Source of the DNA: a bacterium
GTDB taxonomy: Bacteria > Vulcanimicrobiota > Vulcanimicrobiia > Vulcanimicrobiales > Vulcanimicrobiaceae
Direction of reading: 5' to 3'
Assembly (NCBI GenBank): GCA_021807645.1
Contig: JAKBCP010000049.1
Location: forward strand, 1-6,612
Length of the DNA: 6,612 bases
This document shows, piece after piece, positions 1 to 5,566 of the stretch. Every line of letters starts with the position of its first letter. Positions within the stretch are counted from its first letter, which is position 1. The notes beneath the pieces are model-generated. The model was given only the letters and a program-made list of their open reading frames with translations, ran no database searches and had not been told where the DNA came from. The translations under genes were made by a program, and so were the position numbers.

Positions 1-1
1 C

Positions 2-898
2 GATCTGTTCGGTTTGGGGCTCACCGTGACCGAGTTCGTTTCCTCGAATGCGCTAAAATTCGGCAGCAAGCGAACGATGGAGATGATCGACCAAGCGGGC
101 ATCGAGAAACCCGTCTCCACGCAACTCTGGGGCGACGACCCGGCGACGATGGCGGCCGCGGCGCGGGTGGTGGTGGAATGCGGCGCCGATATCGTCGATA
201 TCAATTTCGGTTGCCCCGCGCCGAAGGTAACGAAAACCAACGGCGGCTCGGCTTGCCTGCGCGATCCGCAGCGCTGCGAAGAGATCGTGCGCGCGGTCGT
301 CGATGCGGTCGACGTTCCGGTGACGGTGAAGATGCGTTTGGGCTGGAGCGAGAGCGATCTCGTCTATATCGACGTCGCGCGCCGTGCCGAAGCGGTCGGC
401 GCACGGGCGATCACGTTGCATGCACGGACCGCGCGACAATTCTATCGCGGCAACGCCGACTGGGCGCATATCGCGCGTTTGAAAGAATCGCTGACGATTC
501 CCGTCATCGGGAACGGCGATCTCGCCGACCCGCAGGTGACGATGCAGCGCATGCGCGAGAGCGGCGTCGATGCGGTCATGCTCGGGCGCGCGACGCTCGG
601 CAACCCGTGGCTGATCTCGCAGGTACGCGATGCGATGGAGGGGCGTATGCCCGCCGCGACCCCGGGTGCCGCCGATCGCCTGCGTTTCTGCATCGTGCAT
701 TATCGCGCGATGCTTGCCGACCTCGGCGAACGGCGTGCGGTACCGCAAATGCGCAAACACGTCGCGCTCTATCTCAAGGGAATACCCGGAGCGGCGCAGT
801 TGCGCGAACGCATCATGCGTATCGAGAGCAGCGACGAGGCGATCGCGACGATCGAAGCACGGATCGAGAGCCTCGAAGCCGAACCGGTAGCGGCATAA
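2..898 (+). CDS. dusB: tRNA-dihydrouridine synthase, DusB/NifR3 type (5' end cut off)
   Basis: FMN-dependent enzyme that reduces uridine to dihydrouridine in the tRNA D-loop region, using NADPH; cytoplasmic. The reading frame is open from base 2, and the first residues (DLFGLGLTVTEFVSSN) align with the region after the N-terminal PMAGVTD motif of DusB. About 25-30 N-terminal residues therefore lie outside the window, and the TTG at 14 is not the true start. Counting from the codon at 14: NFGCP at 64-68 with catalytic Cys67 (bases 212-214), VTVKMRLGW at 103-111 with the FMN/substrate lysine K106, HART at 136-139, GNGD at 166-169, and LGRATLGNPW from 190 (phosphate-binding end of the TIM barrel). 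A C-terminal helical segment with MRKHVALYLKG is typical of Dus tRNA-binding domains. All key residues seen are intact. The next gene starts 2 bp after the stop, so the two are probably co-transcribed. Family is certain; the DusB subclass is likely from the overall pattern, and the modified tRNA position is not provable here. Confidence 0.93.
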   Translation, partial: DLFGLGLTVTEFVSSNALKFGSKRTMEMIDQAGIEKPVSTQLWGDDPATMAAAARVVVECGADIVDINFGCPAPKVTKTNGGSACLRDPQRCEEIVRAVVDAVDVPVTVKMRLGWSESDLVYIDVARRAEAVGARAITLHARTARQFYRGNADWAHIARLKESLTIPVIGNGDLADPQVTMQRMRESGVDAVMLGRATLGNPWLISQVRDAMEGRMPAATPGAADRLRFCIVHYRAMLADLGERRAVPQMRKHVALYLKGIPGAAQLRERIMRIESSDEAIATIEARIESLEAEPVAA

Positions 899-900
899 CG

Positions 901-2187
901 ATGATCGAGAATCGCGAGGATCTCTACGGCGCGTCGACGCCCGGTGCGCTTGCCGACGAAGTCTTCGAAAACTATCGGCGTTACGTCAATCCGCCCCTGG
1001 CGCGCGTGATGAAACTCTCCGGTTCGCCGATCGAGGTGCGCGCCGAAGGTTCGACGATCTGGGATCAAAACGGGAAAGCTTATCTCGATTTCGCCGGCGG
1101 TTACGGCGTCTTTACGCTGGGACATCGCCATCCGCGCGTGCTCGCCGCCGTTCGCGAGCAACTCGACCGCTTCGCGCTCTCAGGGAAGACGATGTTCAAC
1201 GTGCTGCTGGGGCGCGCGTCGAAGCGGCTCGCCGAACTAAGCCCCGGCGACTTAGAGATTTCGTTCTGGTGTAATAGCGGCACCGAAGCCGTCGAAGGTG
1301 CGCTCAAGCTCGCGCGCGTCGCAACCGGGCGCAAGAAAATCGTCGCGACCCACGATGCCTATCACGGTAAAACGATCGGCGCGCTCAGCGCGAGCGGCCG
1401 CGAAGCCTTTCAGACGCCGTTTCGCCCGCTGCTCGCCGATGTCGCGCACGTTGCGTTCGGCGATGCCGAGGTGCTCGACGCCGCGCTCGTCGATGCAGCG
1501 GCGTTCATCGTCGAACCGGTGCAAGGCGAAGGCGGTGTGAACGTTCCTCCGGAGGGGTACCTGCGCGCGGTGCGGGCTGCCTGCGACCGGGCCGGCGCGC
1601 TCTTCATCGCCGACGAGGTGCAGACGGGTCTCGGGCGCTGCGGCTATCGCTTCGGCTGCGAGCGCGACGGCGTCGTCCCCGATGTGATGACGTTGGCGAA
1701 GGGGCTCTCCGGCGGAGTCGTTCCGGTCGGGGCCTACATCGCGCGCACGCCGATCTGGATGCGCGCGTACGGGAAGGCGCCGCTCGTCCACACCTCGACC
1801 TTCGGCGGGAGCGAACTCGCCTGTGCCGCCGCCCTCGCCGCGATGGAGGTGCTCGAAGAGGAGCGGCTCGCGGAGAACGCGCGCAAGCGCGGGGCGCAAT
1901 TGCTCGCCGGATGCGCGCAGATCGCCGCCGATTTTCCGCAGGTGATCGCGGAGGCGCGGGGCCTCGGGCTGCTCGTCGGCGTCGAACTCCGCTCGGAGGG
2001 CTACGGCGGCTGGATTATCCCCGAGATGCTCAAGCACGGTGTCACCGCGGCCTGGACGCTCAACCAGCAGCGGGTGATCCGCCTCGAACCCCCGCTGGTG
2101 GTACGCCCCGAAGAAATCGAGCAAGCGCTTGCTGCGCTGCGCGCAGGGGTCGCGGCGGCGTTGGGCAACCTGGGCACGTTGGGGTAA
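901..2187 (+). CDS. class III PLP-dependent aminotransferase, putrescine aminotransferase-like
   Basis: A 428-residue fold-type I aminotransferase, cytoplasmic. Visible motifs: NSGTEAVEGALKLA from 125 (PLP phosphate site), HGKTIGALSA from 155, VEPVQGEGGV from 204, IADEVQTGLGR from 236 with Asp238 for the pyridine nitrogen, LAKGLSGG from 265 with Schiff-base Lys267, TSTFGG from 298, and RLEPPLV near the C-terminus. The string TLNQQRVIRLEPPL and the N-terminal YVNPP segment match E. coli PatA/YgjG closely (putrescine + 2-oxoglutarate to 4-aminobutanal + glutamate), more than acetylornithine or 4-aminobutyrate aminotransferases. The ATG at 901 is chosen because it lies 2 bp after the dus stop and because the upstream in-frame codons (178-900) only re-read dus in another frame. 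No strong ribosome binding site is visible, so coupling to dus translation is likely. Next to an AAR-like reductase, the substrate may be a fatty or other aldehyde/amine rather than putrescine; that is inference. The family is secure, the substrate is open. Confidence 0.93.
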   Translation: MIENREDLYGASTPGALADEVFENYRRYVNPPLARVMKLSGSPIEVRAEGSTIWDQNGKAYLDFAGGYGVFTLGHRHPRVLAAVREQLDRFALSGKTMFNVLLGRASKRLAELSPGDLEISFWCNSGTEAVEGALKLARVATGRKKIVATHDAYHGKTIGALSASGREAFQTPFRPLLADVAHVAFGDAEVLDAALVDAAAFIVEPVQGEGGVNVPPEGYLRAVRAACDRAGALFIADEVQTGLGRCGYRFGCERDGVVPDVMTLAKGLSGGVVPVGAYIARTPIWMRAYGKAPLVHTSTFGGSELACAAALAAMEVLEEERLAENARKRGAQLLAGCAQIAADFPQVIAEARGLGLLVGVELRSEGYGGWIIPEMLKHGVTAAWTLNQQRVIRLEPPLVVRPEEIEQALAALRAGVAAALGNLGTLG

Positions 2188-2236
2188 GACCCACCTCGCC
2201 CAATCGCCACCGGAAGAGAGAGCACGGCAGCCTTCG

Positions 2237-2677
2237 ATGCCCTACGTCGAGACTTCTATCGAAATTGCAGCGCCCGCGCGCGCGGTCTACGAACTAGCAA
2301 AAGACCAGGAGCGATTTCCGCAATACATGCCCGACGTGGAGAGCGTCGTTATCGTCGAACGTCGTCCGAGCAGCGTGCTCGCGCGTTGGAAGACGCTGGT
2401 CGAGGGCGCCCCGATCGAGTGGCTCGAAGAAGACCGCTTTCTCGACGACGCGTTGCGCATCGAATACGCGCTGCTCGAAGGCGATCTCGACCGCTTCGAG
2501 GGTACTTGGAGCTTCGACGAACGCGGCGGAGTGACGCGCGTGGTGCTCGGCGTAGAGTATGATTTCGGCGTACCGACGCTCGCCGAACTCATCGGCCCGA
2601 CGCTGCACAAGAAGGTGAAGGAGAACAGCGAGATGATGCTCGCGGCACTGAAAGAAGAAGCGGAGCGCGCGCGATGA
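2237..2677 (+). CDS. SRPBCC (START/COQ10-like) family protein
   Basis: A 146-residue protein with the hydrophobic-ligand-binding SRPBCC helix-grip fold; no signal peptide, so cytoplasmic. The opening ETSIEIAAPARAVYELAKD is the classic first strand and helix. It is followed by ERFPQYMPDVESVVIVER, then alternating strands (WKTLVEG, GTWSFDE, VTRVVLGVEYDF) and a long C-terminal helix, roughly residues 114-146, that would close the ligand cavity. Relatives include COQ10, polyketide aromatase/cyclases and lipid-binding proteins; none of these roles can be picked from sequence alone. The ATG at 2237 is the only sensible start: the frame extended back to 2129 overlaps the aminotransferase and lacks family character. 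The purine-rich stretch near 2212-2220 is rather far (about 17 nt) to act as a good ribosome binding site. Its stop overlaps the next start (ATGA, 2674-2677), implying translational coupling with the AAR-like reductase. It may bind or present that enzyme's hydrophobic substrate or product (inference). Confidence 0.85.
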   Translation: MPYVETSIEIAAPARAVYELAKDQERFPQYMPDVESVVIVERRPSSVLARWKTLVEGAPIEWLEEDRFLDDALRIEYALLEGDLDRFEGTWSFDERGGVTRVVLGVEYDFGVPTLAELIGPTLHKKVKENSEMMLAALKEEAERAR

Positions 2678-3801
2678 ACGTCGTGCAGGCGCCGAAATTT
2701 TGCTTCGTCGTCCATCCGCTCTCGCTGGAAGATGTCGCGCGTTACGAACCGGGAGCAAAAGGCAAAGGCGAGGCGATCGTCAAGAAAATCCTCGAATGGA
2801 TGCCCGCCTACGCAGCCGTCCACGTTACCGGTGTTCGCACCCCCGACGGGCGCGAAACCGAGGGATGGTTCGTCGGCTCGCCGTTGCTGCCGCAACAGAT
2901 CCTCGATCTTCCGCGCGAGGATATCTACAAACGCATCGTTCGCTCCATCGAGATCGGCGCCGAACTCGGCGCGCAGATCGCAGGGCTCGGCGCATTTACC
3001 GGTGTCGTCGGTGACGGCGGCATAACCGTCGCCGAGCGCTCGCCGATTCCGGTGACGACCGGGAATTCGTTAACGATCGCCGCCGGGTTGCAATCGTTCT
3101 TCCGCGGAGCGCGCGAGATGGAGGTCGATCTCGCATCGGCGACCGTCGCCGTCATCGGCGCAACGGGCTCCATCGGCTCGGCATGCGCGCGTTTAATCGC
3201 TCCGAAAGTTCGCGAAGTCATCTTGGTCGCGCGCAACGAGACGCGCTTGAAAGCCTATAGCGAGCGGGTTGGCCCCGAACTGTCGTGCATCGTTTCGTAC
3301 ACCACCGATATCGCCGCGGCGGTGCGCCGTTCGCAGCTGGTGCTCACGGCGACGTCATCGACGCAAGATATCATCGAACCCGAAGATTTGCAGCCCGGCG
3401 CCGTCGTCTGCGAACTCTCGCTGCCGCACGACGTCAGCCGTCGCGTCGCCGTCGAGCGCCCCGACGTGCTGGTGACCGAAGGCGGTAACATGGTGGTTCC
3501 CGGCGAGCCGCGTTTCGAACGCGTCCGGGAACCGGGGACGGAGTTCGATCTCAATCTCCCGCCGCGCACCGCGCTTGCTTGTATGAGCGAAACGATGGTA
3601 CTGGCGCTGGAGAATCGGCTCGAAAATTATACGCTCGGGCGCGGGATCGAACTCGAACGTGTAATCGAGATCGAGGCGATGGCGCAGCGCTGCGGCTTTA
3701 CACTCGCCGACATGCGCGCGTTCGACACGGCGATCACCGCCGACAAAATCGCCGCGACGCGCGAGGCCGCCGCTCGTCGGCGCGCGCTCGCGCCGCATTA
3801 G
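2674..3801 (+). CDS. acyl-ACP reductase (AAR)-like oxidoreductase
   Basis: A 375-residue protein that aligns by eye along its whole length with cyanobacterial long-chain acyl-ACP reductase (acyl-ACP/acyl-CoA + NADPH to fatty aldehyde). The N-terminus FVVHPLSLEDVARYEP matches the AAR GHLTSLEQA region. GAFTG (106-110) and VTTGNSLT (127-134) match GGFTS and FTTGNTHT. ATVAVIGATGSIGSA (156-170) is the Rossmann NADPH loop, followed by ILVARNETRL. TEGGNMV (268-274) matches the LNGGVV region. LACMSETMVLALEN from 301 carries Cys303 (bases 3580-3582), at the place of the acyl-thioester cysteine Cys294 of Synechococcus elongatus AAR. The tail LGRGIELERVIEIEAMAQRCGF matches [23 protein letters not shown]. 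A good ribosome binding site (GGAG, 2662-2665) lies 8 nt before the ATG, which overlaps the SRPBCC stop. Database labels for such proteins are often shikimate or 'predicted amino acid' dehydrogenase. The acyl substrate is unproven, and no aldehyde-deformylating oxygenase is in the window. Its stop lies 6 bp from the convergent gene's stop. Confidence 0.85.
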   Translation: MNVVQAPKFCFVVHPLSLEDVARYEPGAKGKGEAIVKKILEWMPAYAAVHVTGVRTPDGRETEGWFVGSPLLPQQILDLPREDIYKRIVRSIEIGAELGAQIAGLGAFTGVVGDGGITVAERSPIPVTTGNSLTIAAGLQSFFRGAREMEVDLASATVAVIGATGSIGSACARLIAPKVREVILVARNETRLKAYSERVGPELSCIVSYTTDIAAAVRRSQLVLTATSSTQDIIEPEDLQPGAVVCELSLPHDVSRRVAVERPDVLVTEGGNMVVPGEPRFERVREPGTEFDLNLPPRTALACMSETMVLALENRLENYTLGRGIELERVIEIEAMAQRCGFTLADMRAFDTAITADKIAATREAAARRRALAPH

Positions 3802-3807
3802 GATCTG

Positions 3808-4521
3808 CTACGTATGCTCGACGACGATCGCGACGTTGCCCTTCCCGCTGTAGAGCCATACGAACGGCGCGGCGGCTTTGCGCGCTCTCGGCGGCAGCGG
3901 ATCGCTCGCTTTTCCCGCCGCGGCTCCGAGCACGACGTGGCCGCGAAAACTCGCCGGAACGTGCAACACGACGTTCCCGGAGCCGGTCTCCAAACGAACG
4001 GTGCTCGGCCTCCAGCCCGGAGCGAGCGTTGCACGCACGTCCCCGCTCTCGGTTGCGAGATCGACGCCCGCACGGGCGCCGGTGACCACGATCTCGCCGG
4101 TGCCGTTATCGACCGCGACATTCGCGGCGGGATCGGCGATCGAGATCGCGCCGGTGAAGCCGTGGATCTGCATCGGCAGACCGGCCGGCACCCGCAGATC
4201 GAGGTGCGTCGGGTTCGCGCTGACGAAGGGAATAACGGAGTTGCCGCCGGCGATCGCGGTGAGTTCGAGACGATCGCCGTGGTGGTAACTCTCGATGCTC
4301 GGCGGGCGCGCCGAGGTGTAGATCAGGCGCACGCCTACGCTGCCGGAGTGCGCTCCATGCGAGCTCACGAAGAGCGGCAGGCCGGAGACCTCGATCCGAA
4401 CGCGATGCGCGCCGCGCAGCGGAATGCTCCGCAGTTCGGTCGGGTCGGCGCTAACCGCGCCGATCAGTGCAAGGGCGGCGATCGATCCGAGGATCGCGCG
4501 GCGAGTCGGTGTTGGTGCCAT
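3808..4521 (-). CDS. secreted beta-strand-repeat protein, DUF4097-like
   Basis: A 237-residue predicted exported protein of unknown function. Residues 1-25 form a Sec-type signal peptide: positive TRR, hydrophobic AILGSIAALALIGAV, and a likely cut after VSA (A25) before DPTE. The mature part is built of short strands with turns rich in G, N and D. Phrases such as LDLRVPAGLPMQIHGFTGAI, NGTGEIVVTGARAGVDL, ATESGDVRATL and LETGSGNVVLHVP repeat roughly every 20-25 residues, the pattern of DUF4097 / putative adhesin (GIN) right-handed beta-helix domains. There is no lipobox, membrane anchor or catalytic motif. The ATG at 4521 is preferred because the signal peptide starts there. The longer frame up to 4659 would run antisense into the next gene and has no signal-peptide logic. 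AAAGAA just upstream is a weak ribosome binding site. It is the only minus-strand gene, convergent with the AAR-like gene and divergent from the gene at 4582, so it is transcribed on its own. Its role in the neighbourhood is unknown. Confidence 0.8.
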   Translation of the reverse strand: MAPTPTRRAILGSIAALALIGAVSADPTELRSIPLRGAHRVRIEVSGLPLFVSSHGAHSGSVGVRLIYTSARPPSIESYHHGDRLELTAIAGGNSVIPFVSANPTHLDLRVPAGLPMQIHGFTGAISIADPAANVAVDNGTGEIVVTGARAGVDLATESGDVRATLAPGWRPSTVRLETGSGNVVLHVPASFRGHVVLGAAAGKASDPLPPRARKAAAPFVWLYSGKGNVAIVVEHT

Positions 4522-4581
4522 CGTGTTCTTTAAGTATACTCCGAACCGGAGGGCTGCGCGAGCGCGGCGGAAAGCAAGCCT
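4522..4581. promoter_or_regulatory. divergent intergenic region with palindromic -10-like box
   Basis: These 60 bp separate two divergently transcribed genes and hold the perfect palindrome AGTATACT (4533-4540), which presents TATACT, a good -10 match, on both strands. On the plus strand, TTGGTG at 4512-4517 (inside the signal-peptide codons of the minus gene) sits exactly 17 bp upstream of TATACT (4535-4540). That gives a modest sigma-70-type promoter with a leader of about 35 nt. On the minus strand no -35 is visible, and the leader would be only about 5 nt. GGAAAG (4569-4574) is the ribosome binding site for the gene at 4582. This is an A+T-rich spot in a GC-rich window, which supports a promoter, but the sequence gives no proof of activity. 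Confidence 0.45.
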
Positions 4582-5496
4582 ATGAAACACGTTGTTTCGG
4601 TCTCCCTCGGCGCGAGTTCGCGCGATCATCGCGCCGAAGTCGAATTGCTCGGCGAGCAATTTACGATCGAACGAATCGGAACCGACGGCAAACTCGATCT
4701 CGCTTTGGCGAAGATCGAGGAGATCGACGGCACCGTCGATGCCATCGGGCTCGGCGGCATCGATGTCTATCTCTACGCAGGCAGTAAGCGCTTCGCGCTC
4801 CGCGACGGCTTGCGCTTACTCGCGGCAGCGAAGAAAACCCCGGCGGTCGACGGCAGCGGGCTGAAAAACACGCTCGAACGCAGCGCGGTCGCTTTTCTGC
4901 AGGACGAACTCGGCATCTCGCTGCGCGGGAAAAAAGTGTTGATGGTCAGCGCGCTCGACCGTTTCGGTATGGCGCAAGCGCTCGTCGAAGCGGGGGCCGA
5001 CGTGCTCTTCGGTGATTTCATCTTCGCCCTCGATCTCGACAAACCGGTGCGCGGCCTGCGCGAGTTCGAGGAACTCGCCGAGAAGTATCTTCCCGATGCC
5101 TGTAAGCTGCCGTTTCAGTTCTTCTATCCGACCGGGAAGAAGCAAGAGCAGGCTCCCGAACCGAAATATCCGCAGTATTACCACGATGCCGAAATCATCG
5201 CCGGCGATTTCCATTTCATGCGCCGTTTCATGCCCGATCGACTCGAAGGAAAGACCGTGCTCACCAACACGGTAACGGCGCAGAACATCGAGGAGCTCCG
5301 CGAGCGCGGCGTGCGCCGACTGGTCACCACGACTCCGGATTTCGGGGGGCGATCGTTCGGTACGAACGTCTTGGAAGCGGCGTTGCTCGCGCTCCTGGGA
5401 AAGCGCTGGGAGGAGGTCGTGCCCAGCGATTATGAGGGGTTGATGGCCTCTTTAAAACTTCGACCGCGCGTCATCGAACTCGGGGGCAGGGGATGA
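4582..5496 (+). CDS. conserved protein of the 'quinate 5-dehydrogenase' type; function unproven
   Basis: A 304-residue cytoplasmic protein without signal peptide or membrane segment. I recognise the family pattern (start VVSVSLGASSRDH, then GLGGIDVYLYAG and GSGLKNTLER), which is commonly labelled quinate 5-dehydrogenase in bacterial genomes, but I know of no firm biochemical support for that name. Visible elements: N-terminal part 1-100 with IERIGTDG (29-36), GLGGIDVYLYAGSKRF (56-71) and VDGSGLKNTLER (89-100). A Rossmann-like middle has strand KKVLMVSALDRFGMAQAL (117-134), then EAGADVLFGDFIF. An aromatic stretch FQFFYPTG (178-185) follows. The C-terminal part holds VLTNTVTAQNIEELRERG (226-243) and TTTPDFGGRSFGTNVLEAAL (249-268). 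A classical GxGxxG dinucleotide loop and the shikimate-dehydrogenase K/D catalytic pair are not evident. ATG 4582 has GGAAAG 7 nt upstream. It may have its own promoter at 4512-4540 and lies 70 bp before greA. It may belong functionally with the aminotransferase/AAR set (inference from position). Confidence 0.7.
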   Translation: MKHVVSVSLGASSRDHRAEVELLGEQFTIERIGTDGKLDLALAKIEEIDGTVDAIGLGGIDVYLYAGSKRFALRDGLRLLAAAKKTPAVDGSGLKNTLERSAVAFLQDELGISLRGKKVLMVSALDRFGMAQALVEAGADVLFGDFIFALDLDKPVRGLREFEELAEKYLPDACKLPFQFFYPTGKKQEQAPEPKYPQYYHDAEIIAGDFHFMRRFMPDRLEGKTVLTNTVTAQNIEELRERGVRRLVTTTPDFGGRSFGTNVLEAALLALLGKRWEEVVPSDYEGLMASLKLRPRVIELGGRG

Positions 5497-5566
5497 CCCC
5501 CTCCTCCCGAAGCAGGCGCGCCAGCCCCCTTTCTCGGGGCCTTTCTCCTGTAACGAGGGCCTATCG
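5482..5566 (+). promoter_or_regulatory. greA leader: small GC hairpins and pyrimidine-rich tract
   Basis: The end of the preceding gene and the 70-bp gap before greA contain stacked short inverted repeats. GGGG (5489-5492) and CCCC (5497-5500) flank the stop codon. GCCCC (5524-5528) and GGGGC (5536-5540) enclose a 7-nt loop and are followed by CTTTCTCC. The second resembles a weak intrinsic terminator or attenuator, but the stem is short and the tail is not a clean T run. CCTTTCTC occurs twice at a 12-bp period (5528-5535 and 5540-5547). The greA ribosome binding site GAGGG (5555-5559) is exactly complementary to CCCTC at 5499-5503, so a long-range pairing could hide it. No clear -35/-10 pair was found in this gap. 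Confidence 0.3.

Noticed and set aside
178..900. Long in-frame extension upstream of the aminotransferase
   Set aside because: It re-reads dus in another frame, giving an arginine-rich sequence with no family character. The aminotransferase homology begins after the ATG at 901.
1252..2124. Minus-strand open frame of about 290 codons opposite the aminotransferase
   Set aside because: Antisense shadow of a well-supported gene in GC-rich DNA; rich in R, H and E with no recognisable motif.
2161..2203. Terminator after the aminotransferase gene (TGGG/CCCA across the stop, and TTGGGC/GCCCAA)
   Set aside because: Very short stem or long loop, and no T-rich tail. Read-through into the SRPBCC gene is more likely.
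2287..2895. Minus-strand frame of about 200 codons over the SRPBCC and AAR-like genes
   Set aside because: Serine/arginine-rich antisense shadow spanning a gene boundary; no homology pattern.
2674..3801. Shikimate dehydrogenase as the identity of the AAR-like gene
   Set aside because: The Rossmann loop alone suggests it, but the N-terminal region, TGNS motif, Cys303 region and C-terminal helix all follow acyl-ACP reductase instead.
3814..4533. Plus-strand open frame opposite the secreted protein gene
   Set aside because: Arginine- and aspartate-rich with no domain pattern. The minus strand has a clean signal peptide and beta-repeat pattern, so the plus frame is the shadow.
4522..4659. N-terminal extension of the minus-strand secreted protein
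   Set aside because: It would overlap the start of the gene at 4582 in antisense and place a signal peptide in the middle of the protein.
2674..5496. Cyanobacterial alkane operon (AAR plus aldehyde-deformylating oxygenase)
   Set aside because: No gene in the window has the ferritin-like di-iron pattern of the oxygenase; the downstream genes are a secreted beta-repeat protein and a 'quinate dehydrogenase'-like protein.
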